This document shows, one piece after another, positions 20,894 to 29,431 of a DNA stretch of 64,000 nucleotides. The stretch comes from Arthrobacter sp. RIT-PI-e (GTDB taxonomy: Bacteria; Actinomycetota; Actinomycetes; Actinomycetales; Micrococcaceae): positions 53,959 through 117,958 of the forward strand of contig NZ_LGIU01000064.1 of the NCBI RefSeq assembly GCF_001187915.1, in the 5' to 3' direction. Under the pieces are notes generated by a model. That model searched no databases. It was not told where the DNA came from and saw only the letters and a program-made list of their open reading frames with translations. Made by a program: the position numbers and the translations under genes. Positions within the stretch are counted from its first letter, which is position 1, and every line of letters begins with the position of its first letter.

Positions 20894-21997
20894 CTAGGGC
20901 CAGGTCGGGGGAGGTCCGTCGGCGTCCGGGAGGTCCTCGGGCACCACGGAGAACAGGTCCTCCGGCATGTTCGCGGCGATGCTCTGCGGGATCTCCAGGC
21001 CGAGGTGCCGCCACGCGGCGGCGGTGGCGATGCGGCCGCGCGGCGTCCGCCCGAGCATGCCCTCGCGCACCAGGTAGGGCTCGGCCACCGTCTCCACGGT
21101 CTCGGGCTCCTCACCCACCGCGATCGCGAGCGTGGACAGTCCCACCGGCCCCCCGTTGAACTTGGTGATCAGTGCGGTGAGCACGGCGCGGTCCAGCCGG
21201 TCCAGGCCCCGGGCATCCACCTCGTACATGTCCAGTGCGGCGCCGGCGCTCCGGGCGTCGATGAGATCGGTCCCGTGCACCAGCGCCCAGTCACGGACGC
21301 GGCGCAGCAGCCGGTTGGCGATGCGCGGGGTACCCCGGGAGCGGCCGGCGATCTCCGCGAAGGCGGCGGAGTTGACCTTCATGTCCATGAGCATCGCGGA
21401 TCGGCGCAGCACCAGTTCCAGTTCCTCCGTGGAGTAGAACTCGAGGTGGCCGGTGAAGCCGAAGCGGTCACGGAGCGGGCCCGGCAGCAACCCCGCACGC
21501 GTGGTGGCACCCACGAGGGTGAAGGGCGGCAGCTCGAGCGGGATGGCCGTGGCACCGGCACCCTTGCCCACGATGATGTCCACCCGGAAGTCCTCCATGG
21601 CCATGTAGAGCATCTCCTCCGCCGGCCGGGACATGCGGTGGATCTCGTCGAGGAACAGCACCTCGCCGTCCGTGAGGGAGGAGAGGATCGCGGCGAGGTC
21701 GCCCGCGTGCTGGATGGCGGGGCCGGAGGTGATGCGCAGGGGCGCGTTCATCTCGGCGGCGATGATCATGGCCAGCGTGGTCTTGCCGAGACCGGGCGGG
21801 CCGGAGAGCAGCACGTGGTCCGCGCTCCGCCCGCGGAGCCTGGACGCCTCCAGCACCAGGGAGAGCTGCCCCCGCACACGCTTCTGCCCCACGAAGTCGT
21901 CGAGGTTCTTGGGCCGCAGCGCCGCCTCGACGGCGCGGTCCTCGGGATCCGCCGCGGGCGCCACCAGGGGGGCGTCGTCGGTGCCGCCCGCGGTCAC
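20894..21997 (-). CDS. ruvB: Holliday junction branch migration ATPase RuvB
   Basis: The 367-residue AAA+ motor shows [11 protein letters not shown] at the N-terminus, Walker [12 protein letters not shown], Walker [10 protein letters not shown] and sensor [11 protein letters not shown]-terminal winged-helix domain follows ([11 protein letters not shown]). RuvB hexamers pump DNA through RuvA-bound four-way junctions. The GTG start overlaps the ruvA stop by four bases. Confidence 0.96.
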   Translation of the reverse strand: MTAGGTDDAPLVAPAADPEDRAVEAALRPKNLDDFVGQKRVRGQLSLVLEASRLRGRSADHVLLSGPPGLGKTTLAMIIAAEMNAPLRITSGPAIQHAGDLAAILSSLTDGEVLFLDEIHRMSRPAEEMLYMAMEDFRVDIIVGKGAGATAIPLELPPFTLVGATTRAGLLPGPLRDRFGFTGHLEFYSTEELELVLRRSAMLMDMKVNSAAFAEIAGRSRGTPRIANRLLRRVRDWALVHGTDLIDARSAGAALDMYEVDARGLDRLDRAVLTALITKFNGGPVGLSTLAIAVGEEPETVETVAEPYLVREGMLGRTPRGRIATAAAWRHLGLEIPQSIAANMPEDLFSVVPEDLPDADGPPPTWP

Positions 21998-22623
21998 GAG
22001 CCCACCCTGGTGCGGGCCGAGGTGCGCGCACCGTCCTGGCCGAGCCGGCGGAGCGTGAGTTTGAGGATCTGGCCCACGTCGCCCGTCGCGGCGATCTCGG
22101 GCGCCTCGGCGACGGCGGCGTCGACGGCGGCGCCGGCGTCCTTCTCGGACCAGCCGAGGCCCATCATCGCGGTGAGCACCTGCCCCTGCCAGGTCTTCGC
22201 CGGGACGCCCGGTGCGGCCTCCGGCGGCACGAGCTTCCCGGCGAGTTCGAGCACGATGCGGCGGGCGCCCTTGGGGCCGATGCCCGGCACCTTGCTGAAG
22301 GCCTTGTCGTCCCCCGCGGAGGCCGCGACCCGGATGGCGTCCGGTGCGTGGACGGCGAGGACGGCGAGCGCCAGCCGCGGGCCCACGCCGCTGACGGCCA
22401 GGAGGGTCTCGAAGACCTCGCGCTGGTCGGCGTCCTCGAAGCCGAAGAGGGTCATGGAGTCCTCGCGGATGATCATCGCGGTGGCGATGCTCGCGTCCGC
22501 ACCGACGCGGAGTCCGGCGAGGGTCTGCGGCGTGGCCTGCACCAGCATGCCGAAACCGTTGACGTCGAGGACGGCGGAGTGCAGGCCCACGTGGGTCACT
22601 GTCCCGCGCAGGGAACTGATCAT
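21994..22623 (-). CDS. ruvA: Holliday junction DNA helicase subunit RuvA
   Basis: The 209-residue protein binds four-way junctions as a tetramer. It has an N-terminal OB fold ([13 protein letters not shown]), tandem helix-hairpin-helix motifs ([29 protein letters not shown]) and domain III, which contacts RuvB. I chose the ATG at 22623, which gives the canonical N-terminus. ruvC lies about 100 bases upstream. Confidence 0.95.
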   Translation of the reverse strand: MISSLRGTVTHVGLHSAVLDVNGFGMLVQATPQTLAGLRVGADASIATAMIIREDSMTLFGFEDADQREVFETLLAVSGVGPRLALAVLAVHAPDAIRVAASAGDDKAFSKVPGIGPKGARRIVLELAGKLVPPEAAPGVPAKTWQGQVLTAMMGLGWSEKDAGAAVDAAVAEAPEIAATGDVGQILKLTLRRLGQDGARTSARTRVGS

Positions 22624-22719
22624 GAGGAACTCCAGGGTGCTGTGGGGGTACGGCGGACGGCGACCGGTCGTCCGAACATACGTTCTATTGTGCAACGGTA
22701 CAGGAGAGCCGCCGGTGGG

Positions 22720-23286
22720 TCAGCGGCGCCGGGCGCGGGCCTCGGCGTCGGCCCAGATCCGCTGGGCGGGGGTGAGCGAGGACGTCCCGGTGGGGGCACC
22801 GGATGCCGCTCCCCTGCGCCAGGCGTGCGTGATGGCCAGCGCCAGCGCGTCCGCCGCGTCGGCGGGCCGGGGCGCGGTGTCGAGGCGGAGGATCTTGGTC
22901 ACCATCGTGGTCACCGCGGCCTTGCCCGCCTGCCCGTTCCCGGTGACCGCCGCCTTCACCTCCGTGGGGGTGTGCAGGGCCACGGGGATGCCCCGCCGGG
23001 CCGCGGCGACGATCACCACGCCGGAGGCCTGCGCCGTCCCCATGACGGTGCTGACGTTGAGCTGGCTGAAGACGCGTTCCACGGCGAGCACCTGCGGCTG
23101 GTGGAGATCCAGCCAGGTGTCCACGGCCTCGGAGATCACCAGCAGCCGCTCGTCCAGGCTCCTGCCCGCCTCGGTGCCCACCACGCCCACGGCCACCAGG
23201 GTGGAGCGCCGGTTCGGTTCGACGTCCACCACCGCGAGGCCGCAGCGGGTGAGACCGGGGTCCACCCCCATCACGCGGTAGGTCAC
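22720..23286 (-). CDS. ruvC: Holliday junction resolvase RuvC
   Basis: The 188-residue endonuclease cuts symmetric junctions after RuvAB migration. The catalytic acidic residues fall in [12 protein letters not shown] (Asp near residue 8), in [11 protein letters not shown] and near the C-terminus in [14 protein letters not shown]. The start is the GTG at 23286. The order ruvC-ruvA-ruvB is intact and downstream of yebC, as in most Actinobacteria. Confidence 0.95.
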   Translation of the reverse strand: MTYRVMGVDPGLTRCGLAVVDVEPNRRSTLVAVGVVGTEAGRSLDERLLVISEAVDTWLDLHQPQVLAVERVFSQLNVSTVMGTAQASGVVIVAAARRGIPVALHTPTEVKAAVTGNGQAGKAAVTTMVTKILRLDTAPRPADAADALALAITHAWRRGAASGAPTGTSSLTPAQRIWADAEARARRR

Positions 23287-23322
23287 GGCACGCGCCGCCC
23301 GGGGATGCTCACGGGCCCGATG

Positions 23323-24078
23323 TCAGTCGTCCTCGAGCTCCGCCAGCACGTCCTCGGACAGGGTGGCGTTCGAGTACACGTTCTGGACGTCGTCGAGGTC
23401 CTCGAGGGCGTCCACGAGCTTCAGGAACGTGCGTCCGCCGTCGGCGTCGAGGTCCACCTGCATGGAGGGGACGAACTCCACCTCGTCGGTGTCGTAGCCG
23501 ATGCCGCTCTCGTCGAGGGCCGCCACCACCGCGCGGAGGTCCTGCGGTTCGGAGATGATCTCGAAGGTGTCGGAGGACTCCTTGACCTCGTCCGCACCGG
23601 CGTCGAGCACCGACATCAGGAGCTCGTCCTCGGTGAGGTCGTTCTTCGGCAGCGTGACCACGCCCTTGCGCGCGAAGAGGTAGGCCACGGACCCGGGGTC
23701 GGCGACGGTGCCGCCGTTGCGGCTGATGCCCAGACGCACCTCGGAGGCCGCACGGTTCTTGTTGTCCGTGAGGCACTCGATGAGCAGCGCCGAGCCCTGG
23801 GGTCCGCGCGCCTCGTACATGATGGTCTGGTAGTCCACCGCCTCGCCCAGCAGTCCTGCACCGCGCTTCACCGCGCGGTTGATGTTGTCGATGGGCACGG
23901 AGGTCTTCTTGGCCTTGGACACCGCCAGCTCGAGTCCGGGGTTACCGGCGACGTCGGCGCCGCCGGCCCGCGCGGCCACCTCGATGTTCTTGATCAGCTT
24001 CGCGAACGACTTCGCCCGCTTGGCGTCGATCGCGGCCTTCTTGTGCTTGGTTGTTGCCCATTTGGAGTGGCCCGACAT
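23323..24078 (-). CDS. yebC: YebC/PmpR family protein (TACO1 family)
   Basis: The 251-residue protein starts [23 protein letters not shown], diagnostic for the family. It also shows the conserved [24 protein letters not shown]. Family members have been described as transcriptional regulators and, more recently, as ribosome-associated factors that aid translation of difficult sequences such as proline runs. Which role applies here is not visible. It follows pdxT with a two-base gap and precedes ruvC. Confidence 0.94.
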   Translation of the reverse strand: MSGHSKWATTKHKKAAIDAKRAKSFAKLIKNIEVAARAGGADVAGNPGLELAVSKAKKTSVPIDNINRAVKRGAGLLGEAVDYQTIMYEARGPQGSALLIECLTDNKNRAASEVRLGISRNGGTVADPGSVAYLFARKGVVTLPKNDLTEDELLMSVLDAGADEVKESSDTFEIISEPQDLRAVVAALDESGIGYDTDEVEFVPSMQVDLDADGGRTFLKLVDALEDLDDVQNVYSNATLSEDVLAELEDD

Positions 24079-24080
24079 GC

Positions 24081-24899
24081 TTACGCTTCCCCTCTGATCA
24101 TCCGGATGAAAAGTTCGTGGACCCGCCTCTCCCCCGTGACCTCCGGGTGGAAGCTCGTGGCCAGCAGGTTCCCCGAACGCACAGCGACAATTCTAGCGAC
24201 CGCCGCCACGTCCCGTCCCGCACCCTGTGCAGGGTCTCCGCCGGGACCGTGCACCGGGCCTGCCGCGGGGCCCGGGGCCGGCGTCCTCCCGGCCGATACC
24301 TCGGCGAGCACCTCGACGCCCTCGCCCACCTGCTCCACCCCGGGTGCGCGGATGAAGACGGCGTGCACCGGGTCCGCGGCCCCGGCGTCGCCCGTGGCGG
24401 CCAGGCCCGCGAAGGCGAGGTCCGTCTCGAAGGATTCCCGCTGGCGGCCGAAGGCGTTGCGCCGCACCACGATGTCGAGGCCACCGAGGGTTCGCTGCGG
24501 ATCCCCCGATCCGTCGGTCGCGGGGTCGGCCACCACGTCGGCGAGGAGGATCATGCCCGCCCAGGAGCCGTAGACCGGCAGGCCGCCCGCGATCCGCTCC
24601 CGCAGCGGCTCCGCCAGACCGAAGGCGCGCGTGAGCTTGTCCATGACGGTGGACTCCCCGCCCGGGATGATCAGGCCGTCGATGCCCGCGAGCTCCGCGG
24701 GGCGGCGCACCGGGACGGCACGGCCGCCGAGGGCGGTGACGGTGGCCACGTGCTCCCGCACGTCCCCCTGGACCGCGAGGACACCCACGACGACGCCGCG
24801 GCCCCGGGTCCCGGCGCTGGGCGCCGGACCCGCCGCAGGAACGGCCGCCGGAGCGCCGTCGGAGGTGGGCAGGGGTGCCGAGAAGGACGGTGAGGTCAT
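24081..24899 (-). CDS. pdxT: PdxT-like glutaminase subunit lacking the nucleophilic cysteine
   Basis: This 272-residue protein is the glutamine amidotransferase partner of PdxS in pyridoxal phosphate synthesis. [20 protein letters not shown] (78-83), [16 protein letters not shown] and the C-terminal [20 protein letters not shown] with the catalytic His and Glu are all present. The nucleophile elbow, normally GSCAG in this group, reads GSWAG: residue 113 is encoded by TGG (24563-24561) instead of TGC/TGT. Without Cys the enzyme should not hydrolyse glutamine. The N-terminal 30 residues and a Gly/Pro insertion near residues 210-230 are also atypical. pdxS is not adjacent but about 7 kb away and frameshifted. 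Confidence 0.85.
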   Translation of the reverse strand: MTSPSFSAPLPTSDGAPAAVPAAGPAPSAGTRGRGVVVGVLAVQGDVREHVATVTALGGRAVPVRRPAELAGIDGLIIPGGESTVMDKLTRAFGLAEPLRERIAGGLPVYGSWAGMILLADVVADPATDGSGDPQRTLGGLDIVVRRNAFGRQRESFETDLAFAGLAATGDAGAADPVHAVFIRAPGVEQVGEGVEVLAEVSAGRTPAPGPAAGPVHGPGGDPAQGAGRDVAAVARIVAVRSGNLLATSFHPEVTGERRVHELFIRMIRGEA

Positions 24900-25000
24900 C
24901 CGACGATTCTAGATCGACCCCCGAGCACCTGTCGGGGCGCTCGGGCGTCCGACGCCCCGGGGATCCAGGGAAGGGCCCGCGGCGGCGATAGTCTGGGGGG

Positions 25001-26272
25001 ATGAATCCCCTTCCAGTCCTCGTGGGCAAGGCCGTACGCATCGCCTCCCGCCTGCGCGGCGGCGGCTCCGCCCTTCCCGGCCTCGTGGTGGAACGCCTCG
25101 ATCCCGGTTTCATGGGGCGGGCGCTCGCGGCGGTCCCCCACGGCGTGGTGGTGGTGAGCGGCACCAACGGCAAGACCACCACCACGAAGATGGTGGTGGA
25201 ACTCCTCGAGGGTCAGGGCCTGACGGTCTTCACGAACCGCACGGGCAGCAACTTCACGCGCGGTGTCGCCGCGGCCCTGCTCGGGGAGGTGGACTGGCGG
25301 GGGCGCCTGAAGGCGGACGTGGCCGTCCTGGAACTCGACGAGGCCCACGCCGTGCACTTCGTGAAGCTCGTCCCCCCGCGGTACTCCCTGCTCCTGAACG
25401 TGCTCCGCGACCAGCTGGACCGCTTCGGGGAGATCGACGCCACCACACGGCTCCTGGAGCGCATCGCCCTGGCCACCACGGGCACCGTGGTGCTGAACCG
25501 GGAGGACCCCCGGGTCGCCGGGATCGCCTCCTCGGTCACCGAGGCCGATGTCCGCTACTTCGGCCTCGACGCGACCCTGCGGAGCACCTTCCCCAACGAC
25601 GACGAGCTGCGCGGCGCCGAGGGAACCGCGCCGGCGTCGGCCCTGCCCGCGGACGTGGTGCTCCGGTCCGTGGACGGGAACTCGGCGGAGTTCGAGGTGG
25701 ACGGCGCCACCACGCGCACGGACCTGCGCCTGCGCGGCGTGTACAACATCTTCAACGCCGCCGCGGCGCTCGCCGCCGCCCGGGCGGTCCTCGGGGTCTC
25801 CGCCGACCGGGACGCGCTGTTCTCCTCGCTCGCCGCCGTCGAGCCCGCCTTCGGCCGCGGTGAGAGCCTCGTGGTGGACGGCCGGCCCCTCGAGCTCGTG
25901 CTCGTGAAGAACCCGAGCGGCTTCCGGCTGGGGCTGAAGTCCTTCGACCCCGCCGGCTGCGCCACCATGATCGCGATCAACGACAACTACGCCGACGGGC
26001 GCGACATGTCCTGGCTGTGGGACGTGGACTTCGACTCCCTCGGGCTCGACGGCGTGGACGTGGTCAGCGGCGTCCGCGCGTACGACATGGCGCTGCGCCT
26101 ACGGTACGACGACGTCCGGGTGGGAGCGGTGGACCCCGACATCACGGCCGCGCTCCGGCAGTTCGTCGCAGGCTCGGCGGACCGGCCCAAACGCATCTTC
26201 TGCACCTACACCGCCATGCTCGCGGTCCGCCGCGAGCTCTCCAAGATCACGAAAGTGGAGGTGGTCTCATGA
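25001..26272 (+). CDS. murT: Lipid II isoglutaminyl synthase subunit MurT
   Basis: The 423-residue Mur-ligase-like protein, with GatD, amidates D-glutamate of lipid II to D-isoglutamine, as needed for peptidoglycan cross-linking. The ATP loop is SGTNGKTTTTKM (around residues 54-65). Further Mur-ligase features are TNRTGSNFTRG, LNVLRDQLDRFGEID and LRGVYNIFNAAAALAA, followed by a C-terminal MurT domain (MIAINDNYADGRDMSWLWDVDF). I see no Cys4 zinc ribbon, which is present in some Firmicute MurT proteins. The stop overlaps the gatD start by four bases. Confidence 0.93.
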   Translation: MNPLPVLVGKAVRIASRLRGGGSALPGLVVERLDPGFMGRALAAVPHGVVVVSGTNGKTTTTKMVVELLEGQGLTVFTNRTGSNFTRGVAAALLGEVDWRGRLKADVAVLELDEAHAVHFVKLVPPRYSLLLNVLRDQLDRFGEIDATTRLLERIALATTGTVVLNREDPRVAGIASSVTEADVRYFGLDATLRSTFPNDDELRGAEGTAPASALPADVVLRSVDGNSAEFEVDGATTRTDLRLRGVYNIFNAAAALAAARAVLGVSADRDALFSSLAAVEPAFGRGESLVVDGRPLELVLVKNPSGFRLGLKSFDPAGCATMIAINDNYADGRDMSWLWDVDFDSLGLDGVDVVSGVRAYDMALRLRYDDVRVGAVDPDITAALRQFVAGSADRPKRIFCTYTAMLAVRRELSKITKVEVVS

Positions 26273-27039
26273 CCGACGCACCGTCCGCCGCCGACCTCAC
26301 CGCCGCCCCCGCGGACTCGTCGAAGGGAACGCTCCGCATCCTGCAGCTGTACCCGCGGGAGATGAACATCTACGGCGACTACGGCAACGTCCTCGTGCTC
26401 AAGCAGCGCCTCGCCTGGCGCGGCTACGGCGCGGAGATCCTCGAGTACGACGCCGGGGACGCGTTCCCGGACGACGTCGACGTCGTCGTGGGCGGTGGCG
26501 GACAGGACAGCGGCCAGGTGGTCATCCAGGACGACCTCCAGGCGATCGCGCCCCGCCTGCGGGAGCTCGCCGAGGACGGCACCCCGATGCTCCTGATCTG
26601 CGGGCTCTACCAGCTCTTCGGGAGGTCCTTCCGCACGCACGACGGCACCGTGATCCCCGGCATCGGCGTGCTGGACCTCGAGACCCGCGGCGGGACCGAG
26701 CGATTGATCGGCAACGTGGTGGCCACCAGCGAGGAGTTCGGCGAGATCCACGGGTACGAGAACCACAGCGGCCAGACCTTCCTCGGGGCCGGGCTGGAGC
26801 CGCTCGCCACCGTCACCAAGGGTGCCGGCAACAACTCCGAGGAGAAGCACGAGGGCGCCCGGTACAAGAACATCGTGGCCAGCTATCTCCACGGCTCCCT
26901 GCTGCCGAAGAACCCCGCGATCGCCGATTTCCTGCTGCGCACCGCGGCGGAGCGGAAGTTCGGATCGTTCGCCGCCGCCGGGGTGGACGGCTCCCGGGCG
27001 GACCCCGCCCGCCAGCACGCGGGAGCCCGCCCCCGCTGA
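26269..27039 (+). CDS. gatD: Lipid II isoglutaminyl synthase glutaminase subunit GatD
   Basis: The 256-residue class I glutamine amidotransferase supplies ammonia to MurT. The nucleophile is in LLICGLYQLFG (around residue 112) and the catalytic His region is in NIVASYLHGSLLPKNP. EIHGYENHSGQT is a conserved GatD segment. It is translationally coupled to murT. The first 20 residues are a variable extension; the conserved domain starts at LRILQLYPREMNIYGDYGN. Confidence 0.94.
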   Translation: MTDAPSAADLTAAPADSSKGTLRILQLYPREMNIYGDYGNVLVLKQRLAWRGYGAEILEYDAGDAFPDDVDVVVGGGGQDSGQVVIQDDLQAIAPRLRELAEDGTPMLLICGLYQLFGRSFRTHDGTVIPGIGVLDLETRGGTERLIGNVVATSEEFGEIHGYENHSGQTFLGAGLEPLATVTKGAGNNSEEKHEGARYKNIVASYLHGSLLPKNPAIADFLLRTAAERKFGSFAAAGVDGSRADPARQHAGARPR

Positions 27040-27133
27040 TCCGAGCGGGTACCGCAGACAGCATCGCGGACCACCGGTCAAGGGGGTACCCGTACGGCTC
27101 CGGCGGCAGGACCGGCGGGTAGCGTTCGACGTG

Positions 27134-27155
27134 GCGGACCCGCTGACGGGTCCGC
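27134..27155 (+). terminator. Possible hairpin after gatD
   Basis: A perfect 9-bp stem (GCGGACCCG/CGGGTCCGC, loop CTGA) lies about 95 bases after gatD and 40 bases before the glyoxalase start. A second small GACCCG/CGGGTC stem follows. They may form a weak terminator or a leader structure; there is no T tract. Confidence 0.35.
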
Positions 27156-27193
27156 ACCACCTCAGACCCGTTCGGGTCCGGACAAGGAGCGTC

Positions 27194-27553
27194 ATGGCCA
27201 AGGGAGTAGCAGCAGTCTGGGTACCGGTCGAGGACATGGACCGGGCCGTCAAGTTCTACCGGGACACCCTCGGGCTCGAGCTGACCATGCAGGATCCCGA
27301 CTGGAGCGAGATCGACGCCGGTGGCCTCACGATCGGCCTCAACGCCCGCGAGAGCACCTCCGGCGGCGCGGACGGCGGCGCCGTCATCAGCTTCCAGCCG
27401 GACGGTTCCATCGAGGACGAGCTCGAGCGGGTCTCCTCGCGGGGCGCCTCGATCGAGGGTGAGATCAGCGACCACCCGTGGGGGCGGATCCTGCCCTTCA
27501 AGGACACCGAGGGCAACGACCTCCAGTTCTACACACCGCCGTCGGGCGACTGA
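27194..27553 (+). CDS. Glyoxalase/VOC-superfamily protein
   Basis: This 119-residue, single-domain vicinal-oxygen-chelate protein has VWVPVEDMDRAVKFYRDTLGLEL at the start of the fold and DTEGNDLQFYTPP with the second metal-ligand region at the end. Such proteins include lyases, dioxygenases and resistance proteins; the substrate cannot be read from the sequence. The ATG at 27194 follows AAGGAGC. It is followed by a strong terminator. Confidence 0.85.
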   Translation: MAKGVAAVWVPVEDMDRAVKFYRDTLGLELTMQDPDWSEIDAGGLTIGLNARESTSGGADGGAVISFQPDGSIEDELERVSSRGASIEGEISDHPWGRILPFKDTEGNDLQFYTPPSGD

Positions 27554-27575
27554 GCCCCGAGCAGCGGTAGCTGAC

Positions 27576-27611
27576 ACGGGACCCCCGGCGTTCCCGCCGG
27601 GGGTCCCGTTC
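27576..27611 (+). terminator. Intrinsic terminator after glyoxalase-like gene
   Basis: A perfect 15-bp stem (ACGGGACCCCCGGCG with its complement) has a TTCC loop and is followed by TCGCTGT. It separates this gene from the convergent hydrolase gene. Confidence 0.85.
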
Positions 27612-27646
27612 GCTGTACCAGGGGACCTGCGCCTGCGCCTGCGTCG

Positions 27647-29230
27647 TCAGGAGGGGATCCTGCTCTTCGCGGCCTCCCGTCGGAGCGCCTGGGCGTCGTA
27701 GTCCGTCAGGAAACCCTGGCGTTCGAGGGCACGCGTGCTCTCCTTCACCGCGCGCACGTAATCGGCGCGGTTCCGGTAGAGGCCGTCCAGCGTCTGCTGC
27801 GCCAGAGGCACCTCGTACCCGGCGATGAAGCAGAACGACGCCCCGGTCGCGTTGCCGTACCAGGTACTGGTGGGCGCGTCGAGGTAGGGCGAACGCAGGC
27901 CGCCCTGCACATTGCCGACCTCGTCCAGCACCGGTACGCCGTCGCGGACGAGGATCGGTTCCGCCCGCGGAGGCGCGATGTCGTCACGCACCCAGCGGTC
28001 CAGGTTCCTCAGCGCCGCGTCGAAGAAGATGGAACTGGGGAAACGGCTCCGCGGGCCCTCGTTGCACGAGGCCGGCGGGACGTCCCGCCCTGCCGCGAGG
28101 ATGTCCGCCGACCGCGCCGAGAACGTGAGCTCGTCCGGGGTGGCGTGCCCGGCACCGGCCATCTCGTAGTGGCGGTACCGGTCCCCAGGCTCGTCGCTGT
28201 CCGCCCGGCGGGAGCCGATGCCGCGCAGGTAGTCGGACTGCGACATCATCCGCATGACCGGCACACCGACGTCCTGGAACTGCCTGCGCTCGTCGTCCAC
28301 GGGTGGGGCCGCCTCGCACTGGTTCATCGGGTAGGCGCCTGCGAAGGCGCCTCCGGCGACGGCCACGAGGTACGCGTCGTAGATCGGCGCGCCGTCGGAC
28401 TCCACCACACGCGGGTGCACCCCGTTGATGTAGTTGACCAGGAAGCCGCCGGTCTGCGAGTAGCCGAAGCCGTAGGCGTGCTCCACCCGCGTGGTGGGCG
28501 CGCCGTACCGCAGCGGGTTGGTGGCGGCGTCGCTGCGGAGCCAGGCCCCCACCTGCGAGTAGATGTCCCAGACGAGCCCGTTCTCGGTGGTCCGTGAGGA
28601 ATCGGCCGCCACGGTGGAGCAGTTGGCGGGGTCCTCGAGCGGCAGCGGGTTGGCGAAGGACAGCGAGGCGTACCGCTGGGGGTCGAAGGTCTTCAGGGCC
28701 TCCACGGCCACGGGCTTGGCGGTGATCCCCACCCAGGCGTCCCCGTTGGCGATGATCTGCTCCTGCGCGAGGGCCCAGCCGATGTTGAGGTCGAACAGGT
28801 TGCTGGGGTTCAGCATCTCCACCACCACGTTGCCGCTGAACCGGTGGTCACGCGCCGGCCGGCGCACCAGCACCCGGGTGGTGTACGGGGCGTCCGCGGT
28901 ACGCACCTCGGCGGGGCCGGCGTCGGGCCAGGTGTAGACGTTCGAGGTACCACTGACCAGGTACTCCTCCTCCACGTAACGGCTCTTCGCCAGATCCTGC
29001 GGGACCTCCTGGTAGCCGGCGGCACCGAAGGGGTGCGAGTCGGGGGTGACCGCCAGGGGTCCCCGGACCTCCGGGACCGGGGTGCGACCGGGGTCGACGG
29101 TCGGGGAGGGTGTCGGGGCCGCGGGCGGAACGGGGTCGGCCGCGACGGCGGCCGGCACGGTGGATGCGCTGAGACCCGTGACCACGAGGGCCACGGTCAG
29201 CAGGAGGGACGTCCGGGAACTGCGTCTCAT
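27647..29230 (-). CDS. Secreted alpha/beta-hydrolase domain protein
   Basis: The 527-residue protein begins with a Sec signal peptide (MRRSSRTSLLLTVALVVTG...AAVA) and a Pro/Thr-rich spacer. It then matches the alpha/beta hydrolase domain family found in Actinobacteria. A nucleophile elbow GYSQTGGFLVNY is at about residue 266. A histidine-containing segment HYEMAGAGHAT is near 375, and Cys pairs suggest extracellular disulfides. An ester or amide substrate outside the cell is likely but unknown. The ATG at 29230 follows GAGAAGGAG. The gene is divergent from the M3 peptidase gene. Confidence 0.82.
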   Translation of the reverse strand: MRRSSRTSLLLTVALVVTGLSASTVPAAVAADPVPPAAPTPSPTVDPGRTPVPEVRGPLAVTPDSHPFGAAGYQEVPQDLAKSRYVEEEYLVSGTSNVYTWPDAGPAEVRTADAPYTTRVLVRRPARDHRFSGNVVVEMLNPSNLFDLNIGWALAQEQIIANGDAWVGITAKPVAVEALKTFDPQRYASLSFANPLPLEDPANCSTVAADSSRTTENGLVWDIYSQVGAWLRSDAATNPLRYGAPTTRVEHAYGFGYSQTGGFLVNYINGVHPRVVESDGAPIYDAYLVAVAGGAFAGAYPMNQCEAAPPVDDERRQFQDVGVPVMRMMSQSDYLRGIGSRRADSDEPGDRYRHYEMAGAGHATPDELTFSARSADILAAGRDVPPASCNEGPRSRFPSSIFFDAALRNLDRWVRDDIAPPRAEPILVRDGVPVLDEVGNVQGGLRSPYLDAPTSTWYGNATGASFCFIAGYEVPLAQQTLDGLYRNRADYVRAVKESTRALERQGFLTDYDAQALRREAAKSRIPS

Positions 29231-29431
29231 CGTTACTCCTTCTCGGGACCGGGCAACACTGCCCGGTCGGCTCCGCGGCGCACCGGCGTCGGTGCCGCGC
29301 GTCCCTGCCGGCCCGGCGCCCCTGCCCGGGACGCCGGCCCCCAGGCGGCGAAGCACCTCGAGACTAGGTACCGGGCCCGCGAGGGTCAAGGGTGCTGCAC
29401 AAGCGGGGAGGAACGTGCAAAAGTGGTTTCC
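29231..29431. other. Divergent promoter region, hydrolase / M3 peptidase
   Basis: Two hundred bases, GC-rich, with short repeats of CCGGGCA-type sequence; no reliable promoter hexamers or operators recognised. Confidence 0.35.

Noticed and set aside
20879..23281. An 800-codon open frame on the plus strand opposite ruvB, ruvA and ruvC
   Set aside because: It is the antisense of well-conserved ruv genes; in DNA this GC-rich, antisense frames stay open by codon bias. The translation has no recognisable domain.
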